From: Tistlia sp040905785
GTDB taxonomy: Bacteria > Pseudomonadota > Alphaproteobacteria > Kiloniellales > DSM-21159
Length of the DNA stretch: 64,000 bases
Assembly (NCBI RefSeq): GCF_040905785.1
Contig: NZ_JBBDQW010000089.1
Coordinates: 1-64,000, forward strand
Reading direction: 5' to 3'
Shown here: positions 6,071 through 14,657 of the stretch, in pieces
Position numbering within the stretch: the stretch's first letter is position 1
How the letters are laid out: every line of letters starts with the position of its first letter
Notes under the pieces: generated by a model
Seen by the model: only the letters and a program-made list of their open reading frames with translations
Database searches by the model: none
Told to the model about the DNA's origin: nothing
Made by a program: the position numbers and the translations under genes

Positions 6071-9000
6071 GTGCCCTTGGCAGACGCACAGCTCAGCGAG
6101 TCGGCGGACAGGCAGTCCAGGCGTTGCCCGATCGTTGCGATCGGCGCCTCGGCAGGCGGCATCCCGGCCCTCGAGCGCTTCTTCGCGGCCCTGCCCGAGG
6201 ATCCCGGCGTCGCCTTCGTCGTGGTCCTGCACCTCTCGGCCTCGCACCAGAGCCACCTGGTGCCGGTGCTGCAGCGGCTCTCCTCCCTCGATGTCGTAGA
6301 GGTCGAGGACAGGGCCGCGATCAAGCCGAACTGCATCTACGTGATCGCGCCGAACTCGGTCTTGACCGTCACCGACGACGCGCTGCAGGCGAGCAGCCCG
6401 GACTCTGAGCTGGACCGCCGCCATCCGATCGACGCGATCTTCCGCTCGCTCGCCGAGCAGCGCGGCGCCGAGGCGGTCTGCATCGTCCTGTCGGGCAGCG
6501 GCTCGAACGGCACCGCCGGCGCCCAGAGGGTGCGAGAGATGGAAGGCCTGGTCCTGGTCCAGGACCCGGCCACGGCCGAGCACGGCGACATGCCGCACAA
6601 CGTCATCCTGGCCGGCTGGGCCGACCGCGTGCTCGCCCCCGAGGACATGCCGGCAACCCTGCTGGCCTATGTCCGCGGCGCGCTGCCTCGGCTCGAGCGC
6701 GCCGAGGACCTGGCGCGGCAGGGCGAGACCGATCTCGAGGCCATCCTGGCCGTGCTGCGCACCAGCGGACGCCACGACTTCTCGCCCTACAAGAGGAGCA
6801 CGCTGGTCCGGCGCATCCTGCGGCGCATGAGCCTCGGGCAGGTCGAGAGCTTCCGCCACTATGCCGACCGGCTGCGCGGCGACGCGGCCGAGGTCCGGGC
6901 GCTGGTCGGCGACCTGATGATCAACGTCACCGGCTTCTTCCGCGATCCGGAGGCCTGGCGCACGCTGGAGCGCAAGGTCGTGGCGCCCTTGGTGCAGTCG
7001 CGCGAGGACGGCCAGCAGATCCGGGCCTGGGTGCCGGCCTGCTCCTCGGGGGAGGAGGCCTACAGCATCGCCATGCTGCTGCTGATGCAGGCCGAGGATT
7101 CCGGGAAGAAGCTGGACATCAAGGTCTTCGCCACCGACGCCGCGCAGTCGGCCCTCGCACGGGCGCGGACCGGCCTGTTCGCCGGCTCGGTCGCCGAGAC
7201 CATGCCGGCAGCCTGGCTCCGGCGCTTCTTCGACAAGGAGCGCGACGTCTACCGTGCGAAGAAGGAGCTGCGCGAGGTCCTGGTCTTCGCCCCGCAGAAT
7301 CTGCTCTCCGACCCGCCCTTCTCGCGCCTCGACCTGGTGTCCTGCCGCAACCTGCTGATCTACCTGCAACCGCCGATCCAGGAGCGGGTCATCGCCCTGC
7401 TGCACTTCTCGCTGCGCCCGGACGGTCACCTGTTCCTGGGCACCGCGGAGACGGTCGGCCGCACTGCCGGGCTGTTCGATCCGGTCTCCAGCAAGTGGCG
7501 CATCTACCGCCGCGTCGGCGAGACCCGGCACGACCTGGTCGACTTCCCCCTGCTTGGCGCCGAGCATGTCGACACCGGCAAGCCCCGCCCCGAGCCGATG
7601 GCGCGGCGGACGCCGAGGGAGGAGGCACGCGAGGCGCTGCTCGCGGGCTTCGCGCCGCCGGCGGTGCTGATCGACGACCGCCATCGCGCGATCTACTTCC
7701 ATGGCGACCTCGAGCCCTACCTGACGACTCCGGCCGGCGAGCCGACCCGGTATCTGCTGGCGCTCCTGCGCGAGGAGCTGCGCGGCAAGCTGCGGGCGAT
7801 GATCCGCAAGGCGACCAGCGAGCGCACCCGGGTCAGCGCCGAGGTGCGCCTGGGCGAGGGGCCCGGCCGGTCGGTCAGGCTGGTCGTCGCGCCCGCCGGC
7901 CCGGTCGCGCCGACGCCGCATTTCCTGGTGAGCTTCCTGGAGCAACCGGAGGCGCCCCTGCGCGGCGCGCCCGCGGCCGACGAGCCGGCGGACGGCCAGA
8001 GCGACCTGGAGGGCGAGCTCAACCGCCTGCGCGAGGAGCTGCGCCTGTCCGTCGAGCAGCTGGAGAACTCGAACGAGGAGCTGAAGGCCTCGAACGAGGA
8101 GATCACCTCGATGAACGAGGAGCTGCAGTCGACCAACGAGGAGATGGAGACCTCGAAGGAGGAGCTGCAGTCGCTCAACGAGGAGCTGAACACGGTCAAC
8201 AGCCAGCTCCAGAGTAAGGTCGAGGAGCTGGAGGACCGCACCAACGACCTCAACAACCTGCTCAACAGCACCGACATCGCGACCCTCTTCCTGGACCGCG
8301 AGTTCCGGATCCGCTGGTTCACGCCGCAGATTCGCACGCTCTTCCAGGTCATCCAGAGCGGCATCGGCCGGCCGATCGCCGACTTTGCCCAGTGCTTCGA
8401 GGACGCCGGCTTCCTGAAGGACGCCCGGGCCGTGCTGCGCGGCCTGCAGCCCCTCGAGCGCGAGGTTCTCGGCGCCGATGGGCGCTGGCACCTGCGGCGC
8501 ACCCTGCCGTACCGGACCTCCGGCGGCGAGGCCGCCGACGGCATCGTAATCACCTTCACCGACATCACCGAGCGCAGGAACTGGGAGCAGGCGCTCTCGA
8601 CCGCCAAGGCCTTCGCCGAGCGGATCGTCAACACGACCCGCCAGCCGCTCGTCGTGCTCAACGACGAGCTCGTCGTGCGCTCGGCCAACCGCGCCTTCTA
8701 CGAGGGCTTCCAACTGACCCGGGAGCAGGTCGAGGGCCGGCTGCTGTTCGACATCGACGAGGGCGACTGGAACAATGCCGAGCTCCGGCAGGCGCTGAGA
8801 GACGCGGTTCCGCAGGATGCGGTGCGCATCGACCTCGAGGTCGAGCACGGCTTCCGCAAGCTGGGCCGCCGCCAGCTTCTGGTCAGCGCCCGCCGGATCG
8901 AGGACGAGGCGCTGATACTGCTCGCCATCGAGGACGTGACCGAGCGTGCCAGGGCCTCGGCGAACCGCGAGGTGCTGGTGTCCGAGCTGCACCACCGGGT

Positions 9001-9571
9001 CAAGAACCTGCTGACCAAGGTCCAGGCGATCGTCCGCCTGTCCAGGCGCGGCGCCACCAGCCTCGATGAGTTCGCCGCCGGCCTGACCGACCGCATCGGC
9101 GCGATCGCACGCAGCGAAGAGCTGATCGGCGGCCGCGTCGAGGGCATCGCGCTGCGCGAGCTGATCGAGGCGGAAACCGCGGGCGTCTCGACGCAGCAGC
9201 CGCCGCGGATCGAGGGCCCGGAGGTCCGGCTGTCTTCGGACGCGGCGCAGATCCTGGCGCTCGCCCTGCACGAGCTCTCGACCAACGCGGTCAAGTACGG
9301 CGCCTTCTCGAAGCCCGAGGGGCGGCTGCTGGTCGAGTGGTCGGTGTCGGAAGGACCGGAACCGGTGCTCAGCTTCCACTGGCGGGAGAGCGGCGTGCCG
9401 ATTGCGGCAGACATCGCACCGAGCTTCGGCTCCCGGCTGATCAAGGACATGGTGCCTGCCATGCTGGGCGGCCGTTCCGAATGGAATCCGACGCCCGACG
9501 GCGTGGAGTGCCTGCTCGAGGTGCCGCTGTCGGAGAAGGTCTCGCTGGTGCCCGAGTCTGCGAGCGGATAA
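6071..9571 (+). CDS. CheB-CheR-PAS-HWE sensor histidine kinase fusion (copy 1)
   Basis: Encodes 1,166 aa. Order: CheB methylesterase-like domain (about 18-200), CheR methyltransferase (about 225-480; WVPACSSGEEAYSIAM and SCRNLLIYL), a variable linker, a long coiled coil rich in NEEL repeats (about 650-735), two PAS-like domains (about 735-960) and a C-terminal HWE kinase. The kinase has the phospho-accepting H975 in ELHHRVKN, an N box HELSTNAVKYGA and the W-x-E signature in HWRESGVP. In the CheB domain the nucleophile S27 (GASAGG) and H54 are kept, but the position of the catalytic Asp (D286 in E. coli CheB, LTGMGNDG) is N146 in SGSGSNGTAG, so esterase activity is doubtful. No membrane segment: a cytoplasmic sensor. 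A near-identical architecture follows downstream. The start is GTG. Confidence 0.9.
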   Translation: MPLADAQLSESADRQSRRCPIVAIGASAGGIPALERFFAALPEDPGVAFVVVLHLSASHQSHLVPVLQRLSSLDVVEVEDRAAIKPNCIYVIAPNSVLTVTDDALQASSPDSELDRRHPIDAIFRSLAEQRGAEAVCIVLSGSGSNGTAGAQRVREMEGLVLVQDPATAEHGDMPHNVILAGWADRVLAPEDMPATLLAYVRGALPRLERAEDLARQGETDLEAILAVLRTSGRHDFSPYKRSTLVRRILRRMSLGQVESFRHYADRLRGDAAEVRALVGDLMINVTGFFRDPEAWRTLERKVVAPLVQSREDGQQIRAWVPACSSGEEAYSIAMLLLMQAEDSGKKLDIKVFATDAAQSALARARTGLFAGSVAETMPAAWLRRFFDKERDVYRAKKELREVLVFAPQNLLSDPPFSRLDLVSCRNLLIYLQPPIQERVIALLHFSLRPDGHLFLGTAETVGRTAGLFDPVSSKWRIYRRVGETRHDLVDFPLLGAEHVDTGKPRPEPMARRTPREEAREALLAGFAPPAVLIDDRHRAIYFHGDLEPYLTTPAGEPTRYLLALLREELRGKLRAMIRKATSERTRVSAEVRLGEGPGRSVRLVVAPAGPVAPTPHFLVSFLEQPEAPLRGAPAADEPADGQSDLEGELNRLREELRLSVEQLENSNEELKASNEEITSMNEELQSTNEEMETSKEELQSLNEELNTVNSQLQSKVEELEDRTNDLNNLLNSTDIATLFLDREFRIRWFTPQIRTLFQVIQSGIGRPIADFAQCFEDAGFLKDARAVLRGLQPLEREVLGADGRWHLRRTLPYRTSGGEAADGIVITFTDITERRNWEQALSTAKAFAERIVNTTRQPLVVLNDELVVRSANRAFYEGFQLTREQVEGRLLFDIDEGDWNNAELRQALRDAVPQDAVRIDLEVEHGFRKLGRRQLLVSARRIEDEALILLAIEDVTERARASANREVLVSELHHRVKNLLTKVQAIVRLSRRGATSLDEFAAGLTDRIGAIARSEELIGGRVEGIALRELIEAETAGVSTQQPPRIEGPEVRLSSDAAQILALALHELSTNAVKYGAFSKPEGRLLVEWSVSEGPEPVLSFHWRESGVPIAADIAPSFGSRLIKDMVPAMLGGRSEWNPTPDGVECLLEVPLSEKVSLVPESASG

Positions 9572-9691
9572 CTGCGCGTTTTCCGCGACCTACTGTCAAT
9601 CGACACGACGGGGTGGTAGTGTCCGGGGCAGGGAGCACCGACGAGCGCGACGGCAAGATGCGGTCGACCGGTAGAGTCTCGGGGTAGGCAG

Positions 9692-12600
9692 ATGACGCGA
9701 ACCGCAGGCGGTCCCGGTGCGGGCGATGTCAAGCCCGCCCGCCGCAGCAAGCAGAAGCAGGACGGCCCGCGCGGACAGGACTGTCCCCTGGTCGCGATCG
9801 GCGCCTCCGCCGGCGGCATCCCGGCGCTCACGCGCTTCTTTGGTGCGATGCCCGAGGACCCGGGCGCCGCCTTCATCGTCGTGCTGCATCTTTCGCCATC
9901 CCACGAGAGCCATCTCGCGGAGGTGCTGCAGCGCTCGACCAAACTGAGCGTCGTCGCCGTCGGCAAGTCGACGGCGATCAGGGTCGGCTGCGTCTATGTG
10001 ATCGCGCCGGACAGCGTGCTGCGAATCGCGGAGGGGCGGCTGAGCGCGCGCAAGCCCAGCACCGACATGGAACGCCGGCATCCGGTCGACGCCATCTTCC
10101 AGTCCCTGGCCGAGGAGCGCGGTCGACTGGCGATCTGCGTCGTCCTGTCCGGCAGCGGGTCCAACGGCTCGGCCGGAGCCCTCAAGGTGCACGAGGCCGA
10201 GGGCCTGGTCCTGGTCCAGGAGCCCGCGACGGCCGAGCACGACGGCATGCCGCGCAACGTGATCCTGGCCGGCCTCGCCGACCGGGTGCTGCCGCCGGAG
10301 GCCATGCCGGAGCTGCTCGTCGGCTATCTGCGCGGCTCGCTGCCGCTGCTGGCGCGCCACGAGGAACTCGCGACCCAGGCCGAGCCGGACCTGGAGGATA
10401 TCCTCGCGGTGCTGCGCGCGGAAGGCGCGCACGACTTCAGGCCCTACCGGCGCGAGACGCTGGTCCGGCGCGTCCTGCGCCGCATGGGCCTGGGCCGGAT
10501 CGAGGGCTTCGACGCCTATGCGCAGAACCTGCGCGGCGATCCGGAGGAGGTCCGGCGCCTGGTCGGCGACCTGCTGATCCATGTCACCGGCTTCTTCCGC
10601 GACCCGGAGGCCTGGAAGGAACTCGAGGAGAAGGTGGTGGCGCCGCTGCTCCGCTCGCGGCAGGACCGGTGGCCGATCCGTGTCTGGGTGCCGGCCTGCT
10701 CGACCGGCGAGGAGGCCTACAGCATCGCCATGCTGCTGCTCGAGCAGGCGCAGGCGGCGGGCCGGGACGTCGAGATCAAGGTCTTCGCCACCGACGCCGC
10801 GCCGCAGACGCTGGCCCGCGCCCGCACCGGCCTGTTCTCCGACATGGTCGCCGAGACCCTGCCGCCCGAGCGGCTCGCACGCTTCTTCGACAAGGAGGGC
10901 GATTTCTACCGGGCCAGGAAGGTCCTGCGCGACGTGGTGGTCTTCGCGCAGCACAATGTTCTTTCGGATCCGCCCTTTTCGCGCCTCGACCTGGTGAGCT
11001 GCCGCAACCTGCTGATATACCTCGTGCCGGAGGCGCAGGATCGGGTCGTGGGCCTGCTCCATTTCGCCCTCAAGGAAGGCGGCCACCTGTTTCTCGGCGC
11101 GGCCGAGGCCGTCGACCGGCACGGCGAGTTGTTCGAGGCGGTGTCGCGGAAGGCCAGCATCTACGCCAGGATCGGACCGACCCGGCACGAGCTGCTCGGC
11201 CTCCAGGCCGCGCGGGAGGGGCCGGCCGCCGGCAAGGGCGCGCAGGCGGAGAGTACGCTGCCGAGAGGCATCGCGGCGGAGGCGCGCGAGGCGCTGGCCC
11301 TGGCCTACGCGCCGCCGTCCGCGCTGATCGACGAGCGCCATCGCATCCTCTATCTCCACGGCGATCTCACGCCCTTTCTGGCGACGCCGAGGGGCGCGCC
11401 GACACTGGACCTGGTCGCGATGGTGCGCGAGCCGCTGCGCGTCCGGCTGCGCGCGCTGCTTCGCCTGTCGCTGAAGAGCCGCGAGCCGGTCAGCACCCTC
11501 CTCGAACTGCCGAAGGCCGAAGCCGGCGAGGAGGCCTCGCTGAGGCTGACGGTCTCCCCGGTGCCCGGTCCCCGCGGCGGGCACCGGCGCCTCGTCGCCT
11601 TCGAGACGCTGGCGGGGGGCGCGCCGAACCGGGGCCCGGAGGGAACCGTCGCGCTCGAGGCCTACCTGGACCACGACCAGGTGGGCGAGCTGTGGAACGC
11701 GCGCGAGGAGCTGCGCCTCTCGGTGGAGGACTACGAGGCCTCGACCGAGAACCTCAAGGCGGCGAACGAGGAGATCACCTCGATGAACGAGGAGCTGCAG
11801 TCGACCAACGAGGAGCTGGAGTCCTCGAAGGAAGAGCTGCAGTCGCTGAACGAGGAGCTGAACACGGTCAACACCCAGCTCCAGGGCAAGGTCGTGGAGC
11901 TGGAGGACCGCACCAACGACCTCAACAACCTGCTCAACAGCACCGAGATCGGCACGCTGTTCCTCGACCAGAAGCTCTGCATCCGCTGGTTCACCGCGCC
12001 GCTGCGGGACCTGTTCGAGCTGATCCAGGGCGACGTCGGCCGGCCGATCGCCCACTTCGCCCCGCGCTTCAGCGACGCAACCTTCCTCGAGGACGCGAAG
12101 CAGGTCCTGCGGACGCTGCAGGCCAGCGAGAAGGAGGTGACGGGCCCCGACGGCCGCTGGCATCTGCGCCGCATCCTGCCCTACCGCACGGAGGAGGACC
12201 GGATCGAGGGTCTCGTCGTCACCTTCGTCGACATCACCGAGCGCAAGAGTTGGGAGGAAGCGCTGACCGCGGCGAAGGCCTTCGCCGAGCGCATCATCGA
12301 CACCACCCATCAGCCTCTCCTGGTGCTCGACCAGGCCTTCGCGGTCCGCTCGGCGAACCGGGCCTTCTACGAGACCTTCCGGCTGACGCTGGCGGAGGTC
12401 CAGGGGCGGGTGCTGTTCGACCTCCCGGACTGGGACATGCCGGTGCTGCGCCAGGCGCTCGCGGAGACGCCGGCGCAGGACGCGGCGCGCCGGGACCTGG
12501 AGCTCGACCACGAGTTCCGGACCCTCGGCCTGCGTCATCTGCGGGTCAGCGCCCGCAGGATCGACCCGGAGGCGCTGACGCTGCTCGCGATCGAGGACGC

Positions 12601-13288
12601 GACCGAGAGCAAGGACGCGGTGCGGCGGGAGATCCTGCTCTCCGAGCTCAGCCACCGGGTCAAGAACCTGCTGGCCAAGGTGCTGGCGATCGTCCGGCTG
12701 TCGCGCAGCACCGGCGGGTCGGTGCGCGACTACTCGGACCACCTGACCGAGCGCATCGCCGCCATCGCGCGCACCGAGGAGCTGATCGTGGGCTTGCCGG
12801 AGGGCATCGGGCTGCGCGAGCTGGTCGAGGCGGAGGCGGGGGCGGTCTCGACGCTGATCGAGCCGACGTTCGAAGGCCCGGACGTCCGCTTGACGCAACG
12901 CGAGGCCCAGAGCTTCGCGCTCGCCCTCCACGAGCTCTCGACCAATGCGGTGAAGTACGGCGCCTTCGCGCACCCCAAAGGCGCCCTTCGGATCGTCTGG
13001 TCGGTCGCGCCGGGCGAGCTGCCCGGCGTCGGGGCCGGCCGGATCCTGACCTTCCGGTGGATCGAGAGCGGCGTTCCGATCGCCGGCCAGCCGACCGCCA
13101 ACTTCGGGTCCAGGCTGATCGGCAAGCTGCTGCCGAAGATGCTCGATGGAACCTCCCACTGGGAAGCCACGCCGGACGGGGTCCACTGCACGATCGAGAT
13201 GCTGCTTTCGGACGCCACCGCGGTGTCGGAAGCAGGCTCAGGCGCGGCCGAGACCGATGCGGCGGAGCTCGACGCCGCCGACTCCTGA
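9692..13288 (+). CDS. CheB-CheR-PAS-HWE sensor histidine kinase fusion (copy 2)
   Basis: Encodes 1,198 aa with the same domain order as the preceding gene, so the pair is a tandem duplication. CheB keeps S39 and H66 but has N158 at the catalytic Asp position (SGSGSNGSAG). CheR motifs WVPACSTGEEAYSIAM and SCRNLLIYL are intact. The coiled coil and PAS region are highly similar to copy 1. The kinase has H988 in ELSHRVKN, HELSTNAVKYGA, and the W-x-E signature as RWIESGVP. The N-terminal tail (about 30 aa, Arg/Lys-rich), the CheR-coiled coil linker and the C-terminal Ala/Asp tail differ most. The gap to copy 1 is 120 nt with a possible separate promoter. The ATG at 9692 follows GGGGTAGG. Confidence 0.9.
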   Translation: MTRTAGGPGAGDVKPARRSKQKQDGPRGQDCPLVAIGASAGGIPALTRFFGAMPEDPGAAFIVVLHLSPSHESHLAEVLQRSTKLSVVAVGKSTAIRVGCVYVIAPDSVLRIAEGRLSARKPSTDMERRHPVDAIFQSLAEERGRLAICVVLSGSGSNGSAGALKVHEAEGLVLVQEPATAEHDGMPRNVILAGLADRVLPPEAMPELLVGYLRGSLPLLARHEELATQAEPDLEDILAVLRAEGAHDFRPYRRETLVRRVLRRMGLGRIEGFDAYAQNLRGDPEEVRRLVGDLLIHVTGFFRDPEAWKELEEKVVAPLLRSRQDRWPIRVWVPACSTGEEAYSIAMLLLEQAQAAGRDVEIKVFATDAAPQTLARARTGLFSDMVAETLPPERLARFFDKEGDFYRARKVLRDVVVFAQHNVLSDPPFSRLDLVSCRNLLIYLVPEAQDRVVGLLHFALKEGGHLFLGAAEAVDRHGELFEAVSRKASIYARIGPTRHELLGLQAAREGPAAGKGAQAESTLPRGIAAEAREALALAYAPPSALIDERHRILYLHGDLTPFLATPRGAPTLDLVAMVREPLRVRLRALLRLSLKSREPVSTLLELPKAEAGEEASLRLTVSPVPGPRGGHRRLVAFETLAGGAPNRGPEGTVALEAYLDHDQVGELWNAREELRLSVEDYEASTENLKAANEEITSMNEELQSTNEELESSKEELQSLNEELNTVNTQLQGKVVELEDRTNDLNNLLNSTEIGTLFLDQKLCIRWFTAPLRDLFELIQGDVGRPIAHFAPRFSDATFLEDAKQVLRTLQASEKEVTGPDGRWHLRRILPYRTEEDRIEGLVVTFVDITERKSWEEALTAAKAFAERIIDTTHQPLLVLDQAFAVRSANRAFYETFRLTLAEVQGRVLFDLPDWDMPVLRQALAETPAQDAARRDLELDHEFRTLGLRHLRVSARRIDPEALTLLAIEDATESKDAVRREILLSELSHRVKNLLAKVLAIVRLSRSTGGSVRDYSDHLTERIAAIARTEELIVGLPEGIGLRELVEAEAGAVSTLIEPTFEGPDVRLTQREAQSFALALHELSTNAVKYGAFAHPKGALRIVWSVAPGELPGVGAGRILTFRWIESGVPIAGQPTANFGSRLIGKLLPKMLDGTSHWEATPDGVHCTIEMLLSDATAVSEAGSGAAETDAAELDAADS

Positions 13289-13346
13289 GTGCGGCTGCGC
13301 GGTCATCCGGGCCTGGCTCGCCCTGCACCGGCGCCACCGCTCCTGA

Positions 13347-13374
13347 AGGCGAGGCGGCTTTCCCGCCTGAGCCT
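13347..13374. terminator. Stem-loop between convergent genes
   Basis: AGGCGG (13352-13357) pairs with CCGCCT (13363-13368) around a 5-nt loop, and the outer AGGC/GCCT can extend the stem. It lies between the ends of the second kinase gene and of the oppositely oriented small membrane-protein gene, so it could serve both. No T tract is present. Confidence 0.35.
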
Positions 13375-13645
13375 AGTCCGGGTCGGGCTCGCGTTCCGCC
13401 GGCCGGCGGGACTGCTCGCTTGCCGCCTCGTCGGCGCCCGAGCGATTGGAATGGAACAGCAGGCCCATCAGGACTCCCGCCAGCCCGAGCGACAGCAGGC
13501 AGCCGAGCGCCAGCGCGATCCAGCCGTGCCAGCTGAGGTCGGCGCCGGCCAGCCGGGTCCAGGAGATCGCCAGGAAGGCGAGCAGGAGGCCGCAGACCAG
13601 CAGCACGGGGAGCAGCACGGGGGAGGTGAGGAGTCGGTGTGTCAT
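13373..13645 (-). CDS. Small two-helix membrane protein, unknown function
   Basis: Encodes 90 aa with two strongly hydrophobic segments (about residues 8-28 and 42-63) and a charged, Pro/Glu-rich C-terminal tail ending PDPD. It is probably an inner-membrane protein. The layout resembles small LapA-type or DUF membrane proteins, but I cannot assign a family. The start at 13645 has a GAGG only 2 nt upstream, which is too close to be ideal, so the exact start is uncertain. It stands alone between the kinase pair and the tRNAs. Confidence 0.6.
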   Translation of the reverse strand: MTHRLLTSPVLLPVLLVCGLLLAFLAISWTRLAGADLSWHGWIALALGCLLSLGLAGVLMGLLFHSNRSGADEAASEQSRRPAEREPDPD

Positions 13646-13741
13646 ACCCTCGATATGGTTCCTGCCGCGCCGCTCTCCAAGCAGCGGCGAGGGGCACCGC
13701 TGGAGGCCCTGCAGAATCCTCCGCGGGCCGCAAGACTGCCC

Positions 13742-13770
13742 TTGTCTTTCCTCGATGCCCCCGCTAGATA
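13742..13770 (+). promoter_or_regulatory. Candidate promoter of the tRNA-Leu pair
   Basis: TTGTCT (13742-13747) and TAGATA (13765-13770) are separated by 17 nt, and the -10 ends 35 nt before the first tRNA. The match is moderate. Confidence 0.4.
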
Positions 13771-13805
13771 GTGCGGCCTACCGCGCCGGGACGGCTCGGC
13801 CCTTG

Positions 13806-13892
13806 GCGGCTGTGGCGGAACTGGTAGACGCGCAGCGTTGAGGGCGCTGTGGGGGAAACCCCGTGGAGGTTCAAGTCCTCTCAGCCGCACCA
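13806..13892 (+). tRNA. tRNA-Leu (anticodon GAG)
   Basis: An 87-nt class II tRNA. Acceptor stem GCGGCTG pairs with CAGCCGC; the anticodon stem CAGCG/CGCTG encloses a loop with GAG at 13840-13842; a long variable arm and a TTCAAGT T-loop follow. The 3' CCA is encoded (13890-13892). It reads CUC and CUU leucine codons. Confidence 0.96.
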
Positions 13893-13970
13893 AACCTCCT
13901 CCAGGGAGGCGCTTGGGCGGACTGGCAGGTCCGGGCTTTCGGCGCGGCAGTGAAGGTTTGGTGCGTGTCT

Positions 13971-14057
13971 GCGGCTGTGGCGGAATTGGTAGACGCGCAA
14001 GATTCAGGTTCTTGTGGGGGAGACCCCGTGGTGGTTCGAGTCCACTCAGCCGCACCA
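13971..14057 (+). tRNA. tRNA-Leu (anticodon CAG)
   Basis: An 87-nt class II tRNA with the same acceptor stem as the preceding tRNA. The anticodon stem CAAGA/TCTTG encloses CAG at 14005-14007, reading CUG, by far the commonest leucine codon in the genes here. The long variable arm, TTCGAGT T-loop and encoded CCA (14055-14057) are present. The two tRNAs are 78 nt apart and probably share one transcript. Confidence 0.96.
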
Positions 14058-14128
14058 ACCTTCCTTCGATTTTGCCTCCTTGGATTGCCGACCATCCGGC
14101 GCTAAGCGAACCGCCGCCCGGCGGCCGC

Positions 14129-14656
14129 TCAGGCCCCTCTGCGCCCGGCCAGGGCCGCCGCCTCGACGCGGATCCGGTGCCGGGTCAGCGGCAGGTTGAG
14201 CAGGCTGGCCGCCAGCGCCAGCCACCAGGCGCCGAAGGCCAGCGGCAGCACCGCCAGCTCCAGGGCGACCACCAGGTAGTTCGGATGCTCCAGCCAGCGA
14301 TAGGGGCCGCGGCGCAGCAGCGGCGCGCCCGGCAGGCTGATCACCCGCGTCGTCCAGAAGCGCCCCAGGCTGGCGACGATCCAGAGGCGCGCCAGCTGCA
14401 GCAGGCCGAACAGGCCGAGCAGCCACCAGTCCGGCCTCGCCGAGGGCGGCACGCCGACAAAGAGGGCGAGCAGCCAGGCCGCGTGCAGCCCGACGAACAG
14501 CGGATAGTGGCGCCGTCCGTGCTCGAGGGCGCCGGCGGCGCGCAGGCGGCGCTCGTTGCGCTTCGCCCAGGCCAGCTCGGCCAGGCGCTGGCCGGCGACC
14601 AGCAAGGCCACGCCCTGGGCCCACCCGAACCAGCCGCCCAGCCAGACATCCTCCAT
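14129..14656 (-). CDS. Isoprenylcysteine carboxyl methyltransferase-family membrane protein
   Basis: Encodes 175 aa with about five hydrophobic segments. The C-terminal part carries the ICMT-like signature RGPYRWLEHPNYLVV followed by a second hydrophobic pair, which marks S-adenosylmethionine-dependent membrane methyltransferases. The start is separated by 1 nt from the stop of the type III polyketide synthase gene, so they form an operon. In Bacillus the equivalent pair (BpsA-BpsB) makes alkylpyrones and methylates them; by analogy this enzyme may O-methylate the polyketide product. Confidence 0.82.
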   Translation of the reverse strand: MEDVWLGGWFGWAQGVALLVAGQRLAELAWAKRNERRLRAAGALEHGRRHYPLFVGLHAAWLLALFVGVPPSARPDWWLLGLFGLLQLARLWIVASLGRFWTTRVISLPGAPLLRRGPYRWLEHPNYLVVALELAVLPLAFGAWWLALAASLLNLPLTRHRIRVEAAALAGRRGA

Positions 14657-14657
14657 C

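Noticed and set aside
6011..9379. 1,122-aa minus-strand frame opposite the first kinase
   Set aside because: Antisense to a gene with clear domains; Gln/Leu/Arg-rich with no motif. The matching frame opposite the second kinase (9596-13186) mirrors it because the genes are duplicates.
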